Shown here piece after piece: positions 25,687-33,683 of a stretch of 64,000 bases of DNA. The DNA comes from RYN-230 sp963717125. GTDB taxonomy: Bacteria; Actinomycetota; Actinomycetes; Streptosporangiales; Streptosporangiaceae. Both the position numbers and the translations under genes were made by a program. Location of the stretch: positions 496,001 through 560,000 of the forward strand of contig CAVQVG010000006.1 in the NCBI GenBank assembly GCA_963717125.1, read 5' to 3'. The notes beneath the pieces were generated by a model. The model did no database searches, had not been told where the DNA came from, and saw only the letters and a program-made list of their open reading frames with translations. Position 1 is the stretch's first letter. Each line of letters opens with the position of its first letter.

Positions 25687-26634
25687 ATGTCACGAAGGAA
25701 GACCGAGCGCCTGCTCGGCCTGGTGGTCTGCTTGCTGTCCAGCGAGCGGTACTTGACGGCCATCCAGATCCGCGCCGCCGTGCCCGGCTACCCGGAGTCG
25801 TTCGAGGCATTCAAGCGCATGTTCGAGCGGGACAAGGAAGAACTGCGCGAGCTGGGCATCCCGCTGGAGACCGGGTCCAATTCGGCGTTCGACGAGGAAC
25901 CCGGGTACCGCATCCCCCGGCAGGCCTACGAGCTGCCGGAGATCCGGCTGGAGCCGGACGAGGTGGCGGTGCTGTCGCTGGCCGCCCGGGTGTGGCGCCA
26001 GGCGGAACTGGCCGGCGCCGCGGCCGGCGCGCTGCTCAAGCTGCGCGCTGCCGGGGTGGACGCCGAAGAGACGCCGCAGCCCGGCATCGAGCCCCGGCTA
26101 ACCGGCGAGGCCGCGTTCGGCCCGCTGTGGGAGGCGGTGCGGGACCGGCGGCCGGTCACGTTCGCCTACCGGGCCGCCGGGCGCAGCGAGCCGCAGCAAC
26201 GGCGGCTGGCCCCGTGGGGCGTGGTCAACCGGCACGGCCGGTGGTACGTGGCCGGGCACGACGCGGACCGGGACGCGGTGCGGGTATTCCGGCTCAGCCG
26301 GATCGAAGGCCTGGTCCGCTTCACCGGGCCCGCCGGGTCGGTGACCGTGCCGGAGGGCACCGACGTGCGGGAGACGGTCCGTGAGTGGGACACCCAGCCG
26401 CCGGCCCAGCGGACCGCCTTGATCCGGGTCCGCACCGGGGCTGGCCACGGGATCCGCCGGTACGCGAGTTCGGTGCGGCCCGACGGTGACGGCTGGGACC
26501 TGGTCGAGGCACCGTTCTCCGACGTGGGCTGGTACGCCGAGCACCTCGCCTCATTCGGCCGGGCGGTGATCGCGGTGGAGCCCGCCGATCTGCGCGAGGC
26601 CGTCATCACCCAGCTGAAGGGGGCGCTGGCGTGA
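25687..26634 (+). CDS. pafB: WYL-domain transcription regulator PafB
   Basis: A 315-residue protein with an N-terminal winged helix (SRRKTERLLGLVVCLLSSERYLTAIQI), a WYL domain (RRLAPWGVVNRHGRWYVAGHD, then VRVFRLSRIEGL) and a WCX C-terminal extension. PafB and PafC act together as the RecA/LexA-independent activator of the mycobacterial DNA-damage response, binding single-stranded DNA through the WYL domains. It overlaps pafC by 4 nt. In spite of the name the pair is not needed for pupylation. Confidence 0.95.
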   Translation: MSRRKTERLLGLVVCLLSSERYLTAIQIRAAVPGYPESFEAFKRMFERDKEELRELGIPLETGSNSAFDEEPGYRIPRQAYELPEIRLEPDEVAVLSLAARVWRQAELAGAAAGALLKLRAAGVDAEETPQPGIEPRLTGEAAFGPLWEAVRDRRPVTFAYRAAGRSEPQQRRLAPWGVVNRHGRWYVAGHDADRDAVRVFRLSRIEGLVRFTGPAGSVTVPEGTDVRETVREWDTQPPAQRTALIRVRTGAGHGIRRYASSVRPDGDGWDLVEAPFSDVGWYAEHLASFGRAVIAVEPADLREAVITQLKGALA

Positions 26635-27599
26635 CCAGTACCTCTCCTGCCACTGGCTCAGCCCGGCTGCAGCGGCTGCTGGCCCTGGTGCCCTACGTGG
26701 TCAGCCGCAAGGCGGTCGGGCTGGCCGAGACCGCCACCGCGTTCGGGGTGAGCGAGCGCGAGCTGGTTGACGACCTCAACCTGCTGTGGTGCGTCGAGCT
26801 GCGCTCACCCGACCCGTACTGCCCGATCGACCTGTCCTACGAGGGCGGCGAGATCGTCGTCAGCCAGGCGGAGCAGATGGACCGCCCGCTCCGGCTGGCC
26901 GTGGACGAAGCGAGCGCGCTGCTCGTCGCGCTGCGCATGCTGGCCGAGATCGGGACCGGTGGCGAGGGGTCCGCGCTGAGCCGGACCATCGCCAAGCTGG
27001 AGGCCGCGGCGGGGGAGGCCGGGGTGCCCAGCGCCCAGGTGGCGGTCCAGGTGGACAAAGTCGCGCAGCAGGCCGTGCTGACCCAGCTGCAGGACGCCCT
27101 GGCCCGCCGCCGGCTGGTGCATTTGTCATATTACGTCCCGGGCCGGGACGAGACCACCGAACGCGACGTTGACCCGATGCGGCTGCTCGTCGTGGAGGGC
27201 CGGACCTACCTGGAGGGCTGGTGCCGGCTGGCCGAGGCGGTCCGGCTGTTCCGCCTGGACCGGGTGCTCGGCCTGCGGGTCCTCGACCAGGCCGCGGATG
27301 TGCCCGCCGAGGCGGAGCCGAAAGACCTGGACCAGGGCCTGTACCGGCCATCCCCGGAGGATCTGCGGGTGGAGATCGAACTGGCCCCGCTCGGCCGGTG
27401 GGTGGCCGAGTACTACCCGTGCGAGACGGTACAGGACCTGGGCGACGGTAGGCTGCGGGTGAAATTGCGCACGCCGGACAGCCGCTGGGTCCGGCGGCTG
27501 GCGCTGCGGCTGGGCGAGGATGGCCGGGTCATCGCGCCCGCCGACCTCGCCGCGCAGGTCAGGGACGATGCAGCCGCGGCACTTGCCCAATACGCTTGA
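26631..27599 (+). CDS. pafC: WYL-domain transcription regulator PafC
   Basis: A 322-residue partner of PafB with the same layout: winged helix (RLQRLLALVPYVVSRKAVGLAETA), WYL domain (DPMRLLVVEGRTYLEGWCRLAEAVRLFRLDRVLGL, in parts) and C-terminal WCX region ending RDDAAAALAQYA. GTG 26631 overlaps the pafB stop as GTGA, so the two subunits should be made in equal amounts. One candidate target promoter of the pair lies at 35305-35327. Confidence 0.95.
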   Translation: MTSTSPATGSARLQRLLALVPYVVSRKAVGLAETATAFGVSERELVDDLNLLWCVELRSPDPYCPIDLSYEGGEIVVSQAEQMDRPLRLAVDEASALLVALRMLAEIGTGGEGSALSRTIAKLEAAAGEAGVPSAQVAVQVDKVAQQAVLTQLQDALARRRLVHLSYYVPGRDETTERDVDPMRLLVVEGRTYLEGWCRLAEAVRLFRLDRVLGLRVLDQAADVPAEAEPKDLDQGLYRPSPEDLRVEIELAPLGRWVAEYYPCETVQDLGDGRLRVKLRTPDSRWVRRLALRLGEDGRVIAPADLAAQVRDDAAAALAQYA

Positions 27600-27621
27600 T
27601 CGCGTTAACAATGACTGGACC

Positions 27622-27665
27622 GGGGCCACTTGCCCCTGTTAGCTAAACCGTCACCGTTAGGTGAC
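27622..27665 (+). terminator. Two hairpins between pafC and tatA
   Basis: GGGGC-CACTT-GCCCC (27622-27636) and GTCACC-GTTA-GGTGAC (27650-27665) are perfect inverted repeats in the 168-bp spacer. The first, 22 nt after the pafC stop, is a plausible terminator. The second may belong to the tatA promoter region. Confidence 0.45.
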
Positions 27666-27767
27666 CCAGCCGACGCGTCCGACCGGATATGAAGGTCTGA
27701 CGTGTAGGCTCGTTCCGATAGTGACCCAGCGCGGGGGCACAGACACCCCCCGGTGAAGAGGGCGGAA

Positions 27768-28091
27768 ATGATTGGCGACCTGTTCGACAGCCCGTGGAAG
27801 ATCCTCATCGTCGCCGTCGTGCTGATCGTGCTGTTCGGCTCCAAGAAGCTGCCCGACGCGGCCCGGTCCCTCGGCAAGTCGATGCGCATCCTTAAGACGG
27901 AAGTACACGACCTGCGCGAAGACGACGAGCCGAAGCCGGCCCAGGCCATCCCGGCCCAGCCCGCTCAGCCCGCGCAGCCGGCCCAGGCCCAGGTGGACGC
28001 GCTGCAGCAGCAGCTCCGTGACCTCCAGCAGCAGAAGGCGGACGCCGCGCAGGGTGCTCCGGTGGAGACGCCGCGCACTCAGGCCAGCTGA
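27768..28091 (+). CDS. tatA: Sec-independent translocase subunit TatA
   Basis: 107 residues. One N-terminal membrane helix (WKILIVAVVLIVLFGSKKLP) contains the FG hinge typical of TatA. An amphipathic helix follows (DAARSLGKSMRILKTEVHDL), then a Pro/Ala/Gln-rich tail. TatA oligomerises with TatC to export folded proteins with twin-arginine signals. ATG 27768 has AGAGGG 7 nt upstream. A GTG 15 nt earlier is in frame but would add charged residues before the helix. Confidence 0.95.
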   Translation: MIGDLFDSPWKILIVAVVLIVLFGSKKLPDAARSLGKSMRILKTEVHDLREDDEPKPAQAIPAQPAQPAQPAQAQVDALQQQLRDLQQQKADAAQGAPVETPRTQAS

Positions 28092-28116
28092 CCGCGCCTC
28101 GCTGGGGTAACCCGCG

Positions 28117-29022
28117 ATGACGAAGCTGGGCGAGACGGTCCGGGGTGCGCGCGTGCTGAGCGCGCGGATCCGGGAGCAGGCGGGCAATCCGGACGGCCGG
28201 ATGCCGCTCATGGATCACATCCGCGAGCTGCGCAACCGGCTAGTCAAGATCGCGCTGGCGCTGCTGGTCGGCACCGGCATCGGCCTGATCCCCCAGGTTT
28301 ACAACCGGGTCTGGAACTTCGTCGAGCACCCGTTCTGCGCGGCCACCATCGGCGGCCACACCGGCTGCAAGGTGATCGGCGACCAGCTGATCCTGACGGG
28401 CGTGTTCGACCCGTTCATGCTGCGGGTGCAGATCGCGTTCTTCTTCGGGCTGGTCATCACCAGCCCGATCTGGCTCTACCAGCTGTGGGCGTTCGTCGCG
28501 CCCGGGCTGTACCGCCGCGAGAAGAAGTGGACCTATCTGTTCGTCTGCACCGCTGCCCCGCTGTTCGCGGGCGGTGCCGCGCTGGCCTACTACGCGATGA
28601 GCCGGGGCCTGAAGTACCTGCTCAACCTGGCCCCACACACTGTCCTCGTGCTGCCCAGCGTGTCCACCTACCTGGGCTACTTCACCGCCATGCTGCTCGG
28701 CTTCGGGCTGGCCTTCGAACTCCCGTTGGTGCTGCTCATGCTCAACATGGTCGGCATCCTGAGCCACGCGTTCTTCAAGCGCTGGCGGCGGCTGATGATC
28801 TTCGCGGTGTTCGTGTTCGCCGGCATCGCCTCGCCCAGCCCGGACCCGCTGACCATGCTGCTGCTGGCCGTGCCGTGCCTCATCCTGGTCGAGATCTCGG
28901 AGGTCATCATCTGGGCGAACGACCGGCGGCGGGCGACCCGGTCGTCCATGTACGCCGGCCTGGCCGACGACGAGGTGGCGCCGCTGGACGACGACCAGGT
29001 AGACGCCGACCACCACCACTGA
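28117..29022 (+). CDS. tatC: Sec-independent translocase subunit TatC
   Basis: A 301-residue six-helix membrane protein that recognises the twin-arginine signal. The conserved N-terminal MDHIRELRNRLVK, the first periplasmic loop, LYQLWAFVAPGLYRREKKW and the Glu-bearing FGLAFELPLVLLML are present. An insert with two Cys (CAATIGGHTGC) lies in the first external loop. It forms the tatA-tatC-helY order seen in mycobacteria. The protein ends in an acidic, His-rich tail. Confidence 0.96.
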   Translation: MTKLGETVRGARVLSARIREQAGNPDGRMPLMDHIRELRNRLVKIALALLVGTGIGLIPQVYNRVWNFVEHPFCAATIGGHTGCKVIGDQLILTGVFDPFMLRVQIAFFFGLVITSPIWLYQLWAFVAPGLYRREKKWTYLFVCTAAPLFAGGAALAYYAMSRGLKYLLNLAPHTVLVLPSVSTYLGYFTAMLLGFGLAFELPLVLLMLNMVGILSHAFFKRWRRLMIFAVFVFAGIASPSPDPLTMLLLAVPCLILVEISEVIIWANDRRRATRSSMYAGLADDEVAPLDDDQVDADHHH

Positions 29023-29045
29023 TCCCCGCGGTCAGCCCCCTCACC

Positions 29046-29051
29046 TAGGCT
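29046..29051 (+). promoter_or_regulatory. -10 box TAGGCT for helY
   Basis: TAGGCT lies 7 nt before the helY ATG, predicting a leaderless transcript in the 36-bp spacer after tatC. Confidence 0.45.
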
Positions 29052-29058
29052 GGGTGGT

Positions 29059-31821
29059 ATGTCGACGCCTGCCAGCCCGGCGCAGCGTTACGCCGCGTTC
29101 CGCCAGCAGAGCGAGGATGGCCCGGAGCTCGCCGCCTTCCAGGCGCTGTACGACTTCACCTTCGACGACTTCCAGCGCCGGGCCTGCAAGGCGCTGAACG
29201 GCGGGCACGGCGTGCTGGTGGCCGCGCCGACCGGCTCGGGCAAGACGGTGATCGGCGAGTTCGCGGTGCACCTGGCCCTGGCCGAGGGCCGTAAGTGCTT
29301 CTACACCACGCCGGTCAAGGCGCTGTCCAACCAGAAGTACAGCGATCTGGTCCGCCGCTACGGGGCGGGTCAGGTGGGCCTGCTGACCGGGGACAACAGC
29401 ATAAACGGGGAGGCGCCGGTGGTCGTGATGACCACCGAGGTGCTGCGCAACATGCTGTACGGCGGCTCGCCCACGCTGGCCGGGCTGAGCTACGTGGTCC
29501 TGGACGAGGTGCACTACCTGGCCGACCGGTTCCGCGGCGCGGTCTGGGAAGAGGTGATCATTCACCTGCCGGAGTCCGTCCGGGTGGTCGCGCTGTCCGC
29601 CACGGTGAGCAACGCCGAGGAGTTCGGCGACTGGCTGTCCCAGGTGCGCGGTGGCACCACGGTGATCGTGGACGAGCACCGGCCGGTGCCGCTGTGGCAG
29701 CACATGCTGGTCGGCGGCCGGCTCTACGACCTGTTCATGGAGTCCGGGCCGGGCCGCGGAGACCGGGAGCGGCGGGCCCGGGTGAACCCGGAACTGCTCC
29801 GGCTGGCCCGGCGGGACGACTGGGCCGCACGTAAGGCACCGGGACGGCCCGCCCGCGGCGCGCGGCGGCCGACCCGGTTCCGCGCGCCGCGGCGGCCCGA
29901 GGTCATCGCCCGGCTGGACACGGCCGGCCTGCTGCCCGCCATCACGTTCATCTTCAGCCGGGCCGGCTGCGAGGCCGCGGTCCGGCAGTGCCTGGATGCG
30001 GGCGTCCGGCTGACCACCGCGGACGAGGCGGCGGCCATCACCGAGATCGCCGAGCGGCGCACCCGGGACATCCCGGAGTCCGACCTGCCGGTGCTGGGCT
30101 ACCTGGAGTGGCTGACCGGCCTGCAGCGCGGGATCGCGGCGCACCACGCCGGGATGCTGCCCACGTTCAAGGAAATAGTGGAGGAACTGTTCGAGGCCGG
30201 GCTGGTCCGCGCGGTGTTCGCCACCGAGACGCTGGCCCTGGGCATCAACATGCCGGCCCGGACGGTGGTCATCGAGCGGCTGGACAAGTGGAACGGCGAG
30301 ACCCACGCCGATCTGACGCCGGGGGAGTACACCCAGCTCACCGGCCGGGCCGGGCGCCGCGGGATCGACGTGGAAGGGCACGCGGTGGTGCTCTGGCAGC
30401 CCGGCGTGGACCCGCTGGCGGTGGCCGGCCTGGCCGGCACCCGGACCTACCCGCTCAACTCCAGCTTCCGGCCGTCCTACAACATGGCCGTCAACCTGGT
30501 CGGGCAGGCCGGCCTGGACAAGGCGGCCGCGCTGCTCGAATCGTCGTTCGCCCAGTTCCAGGCGGATCGTGCGGTGGTCGGCATCACAAGGCAGGCGCGG
30601 CGCAGCCGGACCGCGCTGGATGAACTCGGGGTCGCCTGCGACCGCGGCGACTACGCCGAGTACCACGCGCTGCGCCAGGAGCTGTCCGGGCTCGAGGCGG
30701 ACGCCGCCCGGGTGCGGTCGGCCGACCGGTGGGCCCAGGCCCGGCTGTCCCTGGAGCAGCTGCGCCGCGGCGACATCATCCTGGTGCCGGCCGGCCGCCG
30801 GTCCGGCCTGGCCGTCGTCCTCGACCCTGGCCTGGCGGGCGGGAACTCGCGCGGCGGCGCGCACGGGCACGACGGCAACGCCCCGCTGCCGCTCGTGCTC
30901 ACCATCGGCCGCCAGGTCAAGCGGCTGTCGCTGGCCGACTTCCCGACCCCGGTCAGTCCGATCGACCGGCTGCGGATACCGAACAGCTTCAGCGCCCGGT
31001 CCCCGCAGCACCGCCGCGACCTGGCCGCCAGCCTGCGCACCAAGCTGGCCGGCCGGGACATCCCGCGGCCCGGACGGCCGGAGCCACCGCGGGCCCAGGA
31101 GGACATCGCCAGGCTGCGCCGGCAGCTGCGCCAGCATCCGTGCCATGCCTGCCCGGACCGGGACGCGCATGCCCGGGAGGCGGAACAGCGGACCCGGCTG
31201 GAGCGCGAGGTGACCAGCCTGGAGGCCAGTGTGGCCGCCCGGTCGCACGTGATCGCGCGCACGTTCCAGCGGGTCTGCGCGGTCCTGGAGCGGCTCGGCT
31301 ACCTGGCCGACGACCAGGTCACCCCGGATGGCAGGCGGCTCGGCGACCTGTACACCGAGCTGGACCTGCTGGCCGCGGAGTGCCTGCGCCGCGGGCTGTG
31401 GGACGGCCTGGACCCGGCCGAGCTGGCCGCCTGCGTGTCCGTGCTGACGTTCGAGTCACGGCAGAACGACGACGACGTCCCGGCCCGGATGCCCGGCGGT
31501 CCGGTGCGGGACGTGGTCACCGCCATGGTGTCCGTCTGGGATGAGCTGGACGAGCTGGAAAAGGAGCACCGGCTGTCCTTCATGCGCCCGCCGGAGCCGG
31601 GCTTCGCCTGGGCCGCGCACGCCTGGGCGCGGGGCAAGCCGCTGGAGACCGTCCTGGACTCGCTGACGCCAGGCGACTTCGTCCGCGCCGTCAAGCAGCT
31701 CATCGACCTGCTCGGGCAGATCGCGGTGGCGGCTGGCCCGCGCGCGCCAGTGGCGTCCACCGCGCGCGCCGCGGCGGACGCGCTGCGCCGGGGCGTGGTC
31801 GCCTACTCGTCGGTGGGGTAG
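29059..31821 (+). CDS. helY: Ski2/Mtr4-like DEVH-box RNA helicase HelY
   Basis: A 920-residue superfamily-2 helicase. Motif I is AAPTGSGKT, motif II is VLDEVHYLADR, motif III is VALSATVSN, and the second RecA domain has AHHAGMLP, TETLALGINMPARTVV and LTGRAGRRGID. The C-terminal third (from about residue 680) is the arch/DSHCT region. Family members unwind structured RNA for decay. The position after tatC matches M. tuberculosis Rv2092c. A basic loop (KAPGRPARGARRPTRFRAPRRP) sits between the two RecA domains. Confidence 0.93.
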   Translation: MSTPASPAQRYAAFRQQSEDGPELAAFQALYDFTFDDFQRRACKALNGGHGVLVAAPTGSGKTVIGEFAVHLALAEGRKCFYTTPVKALSNQKYSDLVRRYGAGQVGLLTGDNSINGEAPVVVMTTEVLRNMLYGGSPTLAGLSYVVLDEVHYLADRFRGAVWEEVIIHLPESVRVVALSATVSNAEEFGDWLSQVRGGTTVIVDEHRPVPLWQHMLVGGRLYDLFMESGPGRGDRERRARVNPELLRLARRDDWAARKAPGRPARGARRPTRFRAPRRPEVIARLDTAGLLPAITFIFSRAGCEAAVRQCLDAGVRLTTADEAAAITEIAERRTRDIPESDLPVLGYLEWLTGLQRGIAAHHAGMLPTFKEIVEELFEAGLVRAVFATETLALGINMPARTVVIERLDKWNGETHADLTPGEYTQLTGRAGRRGIDVEGHAVVLWQPGVDPLAVAGLAGTRTYPLNSSFRPSYNMAVNLVGQAGLDKAAALLESSFAQFQADRAVVGITRQARRSRTALDELGVACDRGDYAEYHALRQELSGLEADAARVRSADRWAQARLSLEQLRRGDIILVPAGRRSGLAVVLDPGLAGGNSRGGAHGHDGNAPLPLVLTIGRQVKRLSLADFPTPVSPIDRLRIPNSFSARSPQHRRDLAASLRTKLAGRDIPRPGRPEPPRAQEDIARLRRQLRQHPCHACPDRDAHAREAEQRTRLEREVTSLEASVAARSHVIARTFQRVCAVLERLGYLADDQVTPDGRRLGDLYTELDLLAAECLRRGLWDGLDPAELAACVSVLTFESRQNDDDVPARMPGGPVRDVVTAMVSVWDELDELEKEHRLSFMRPPEPGFAWAAHAWARGKPLETVLDSLTPGDFVRAVKQLIDLLGQIAVAAGPRAPVASTARAAADALRRGVVAYSSVG

Positions 31822-31856
31822 CACAACCGCGCGGCGCCCAGGCCCGTCTCAGAGGC

Positions 31857-32744
31857 ATGCGCACCGTCCGCTGCCGGGCCGCCTGCGCCGCACTGGCCGT
31901 GGCCAGCGTGGCTGGCTGCGGCGGCCCAGCCCACCGCGCCGCTAGCCCGCTGCCTGCCAAGCGGGCCGTCCTGCTGACCGGTGTGTCCTGCACCGCGGCC
32001 CGCGGCTGCCTCGCGGTGGGCTGGTATTACACCAGCGCCGCGGGCCCGCGCCGGACCCTGGCCGAGCGCTGGGATGGCCGCGGCTGGCAGGTGCAGCGCA
32101 CCGCCGCCCCGGATGGTGCGCTGAGCGGCGTGTCCTGCACGGCCCCGGACGCGTGCGTGGCCGTCGGCCAGCCCGCTCAGGCCTGGGCCGCCGGCCGGTG
32201 GCACCGGGCCGGCGGCGGCGGCCTGAGCAGCGTCTCGTGCGTGTCGGCCACCTGGTGCCAGGCGGTGGGGAACCGCTCCGCAGCCCGGTGGACCGGCCGC
32301 GGTTGGCGTCCGGAGCCGGTGACCGTCCCGGCGGGCCGGATCGCCACGCTGTCCAGCGTGTCCTGCGTGTCGGCCCGGTTCTGCCTGGCCGTGGGCGACG
32401 CGCAGCGCCCGCCCACGGCCCAGCCCGGCACCGGCCGCACCGACCAGGCACTGGCTGAGCTATGGGACGGGTCCCGGTGGCGGCTGATCCGCCCGGCCGA
32501 TCCGGCCCCGCGGACCGCGCTGGCCGCCGTGTCCTGCATCAGCAGCCGCGCCTGCCTGGCGGTGGGCAGCTACAACGTCGGGGTGGCACTGGTCGCCGAG
32601 CGGTGGAATGGCCGCCGCTGGCGGCTGGCCCGGCGGCCCGGCGGGGCCATCGTCGGGCCGCCGAGCGTGTCCTGCACATCGGCCGGATGCCTGGTGGTGG
32701 CGTCCGGCCCAGCCGGGCCGCTGTCCCATAGGCTCCGGGCATGA
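31857..32744 (+). CDS. Lipoprotein with six VSCxSxxxCxAVG repeats
   Basis: 295 residues, with no assigned function. The signal peptide ends in a VAGC lipobox (Cys 21). The mature part has six copies of a 35-50-residue unit built on (G/S)VSCxxxxxCxAVG, several followed by AERWDGRxW. Spacing and aromatic content suggest a beta-propeller, with one Cys pair per unit possibly forming a disulfide. Such repeats occur in other actinobacterial secreted proteins. The last unit is shortened (SAGCLVVASG). It overlaps the next gene by 4 nt. Confidence 0.7.
   Translation: MRTVRCRAACAALAVASVAGCGGPAHRAASPLPAKRAVLLTGVSCTAARGCLAVGWYYTSAAGPRRTLAERWDGRGWQVQRTAAPDGALSGVSCTAPDACVAVGQPAQAWAAGRWHRAGGGGLSSVSCVSATWCQAVGNRSAARWTGRGWRPEPVTVPAGRIATLSSVSCVSARFCLAVGDAQRPPTAQPGTGRTDQALAELWDGSRWRLIRPADPAPRTALAAVSCISSRACLAVGSYNVGVALVAERWNGRRWRLARRPGGAIVGPPSVSCTSAGCLVVASGPAGPLSHRLRA
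32729..32734 (+). promoter_or_regulatory. -10 box TAGGCT inside the lipoprotein 3' end
   Basis: TAGGCT lies 6 nt before the ATG of the PPOX gene, so that gene may have its own leaderless transcript despite the ATGA overlap with the lipoprotein gene. Confidence 0.4.
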
Positions 32745-33178
32745 CTGACCTCACGGACTACGCAAGGCTGGTCGCGGCTGACCAGGGGCTCGCCACGGTG
32801 TCCACGCTGCGCGCCGATCACACCATCCAGGCCTCGGTGGTGAACACCGGGGTGCTCGATCACCGCGGCCACCAGGTGGTCGGGTTCACCACCCGGGGCG
32901 ATTCCCGCAAGCTGGCCAACCTCCGGGCCCGGCCCCGGCTGGCGGTGACCATCCGGGTGAGCTGGGAGTGGGCCACCGCCGAGGGGGACGCCGAGCTGGT
33001 CGGCCCGGACGACCCGGCGGAAGGCTTCGATGCGGAAGCCGTCCGCCTGCTGCTCCGTGCCGTGTTCGTCGCGGCGGGCGGCACGCACGACGACTGGGCC
33101 ACCTATGACCGGGTGATGGCCGAGGAACGCCGAGCCGCGGTGCTGGTGTCCCCGGTCCGGGTCTACCCGAGCGGGTGA
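32741..33178 (+). CDS. PPOX-class (F420/flavin-dependent) oxidoreductase
   Basis: A 145-residue split-barrel protein of the pyridoxamine-phosphate-oxidase-like class. GLATVSTLRADHTIQASVVN, VGFTTRGDSRKLANLRARP and AVTIRVSWEWATAEGDAELVGP match F420-dependent PPOX enzymes of actinobacteria. The cofactor and substrate are inferred only at family level. Its end overlaps the convergent universal-stress gene by 16 nt. Confidence 0.8.
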   Translation: MTDLTDYARLVAADQGLATVSTLRADHTIQASVVNTGVLDHRGHQVVGFTTRGDSRKLANLRARPRLAVTIRVSWEWATAEGDAELVGPDDPAEGFDAEAVRLLLRAVFVAAGGTHDDWATYDRVMAEERRAAVLVSPVRVYPSG

Positions 33179-33654
33179 CGCCGCCGGTGCGGTGGCGGAG
33201 GCGGCGGCGGCGCGTCCGGGACCGGGCCGGGCCAGATCAGCAGGACCGGGCAGGCCGCGTGGTCCACCACGAAGCGGGCCGCCTTGCCCAGGCTCTTCGG
33301 CCCGGCCACGGCCCCCTCCCGGGCCAGCACGAGCAGGTCCGCGCCGCGGGCGGCCTCGACCACCTCGTGCTCCGGCCGGCCGCGTAGCTGCAGCCGCCGG
33401 GCGGGCCGCCCGAGCCGGTCGGCCGCGGCCGTCAGCGTCTGCTCGGCCGACTGCCCGGCCATCGCCTCCAGCTGAATGCCCGGATCGGCCCGGGACCGGC
33501 CGAGTAGCGCCGCGTAAGCGCCGTGCGCCGCCTCCAGCGCCCCGGTGTCGGTCACGTACAGCAGCGTCACGTCCTGGCCGCCCGGTGCCAGCGGCCGCAC
33601 CGCGTCCACGCACGTGGCCCAGCTGTCCTCGGTGATCCAGACGAGCACGGTCAT
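33163..33654 (-). CDS. Universal stress protein-like (single UspA domain)
   Basis: 163 residues. A Rossmann-like UspA fold starts with TVLVWITEDSWATCVDAVRPL and contains VTLLYVTDTGALEAAH. RGRPEHEVVEAARGADLLVLARE and SLGKAARFVVDHAACPVLLI match the C-terminal half of Usp proteins, with a G-x-x-A-x-x-V loop where ATP binds in some members. A Pro/His/Arg-rich tail follows. The role is probably stress-related. ATG 33654 is the first conserved start; in-frame sequence upstream is antisense to the DUF222 gene. Confidence 0.8.
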   Translation of the reverse strand: MTVLVWITEDSWATCVDAVRPLAPGGQDVTLLYVTDTGALEAAHGAYAALLGRSRADPGIQLEAMAGQSAEQTLTAAADRLGRPARRLQLRGRPEHEVVEAARGADLLVLAREGAVAGPKSLGKAARFVVDHAACPVLLIWPGPVPDAPPPPPPPHRRRHPLG

Positions 33655-33683
33655 GCCGCCCAGTGTCTCGCGCCGGGCCGCGC

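Noticed and set aside
29041..31262. Very long minus-strand open frames opposite helY and several other genes
   Set aside because: They are Arg/Pro/Gly-rich mirror readings of strongly recognised genes, as expected in high-GC DNA with G/C third positions.
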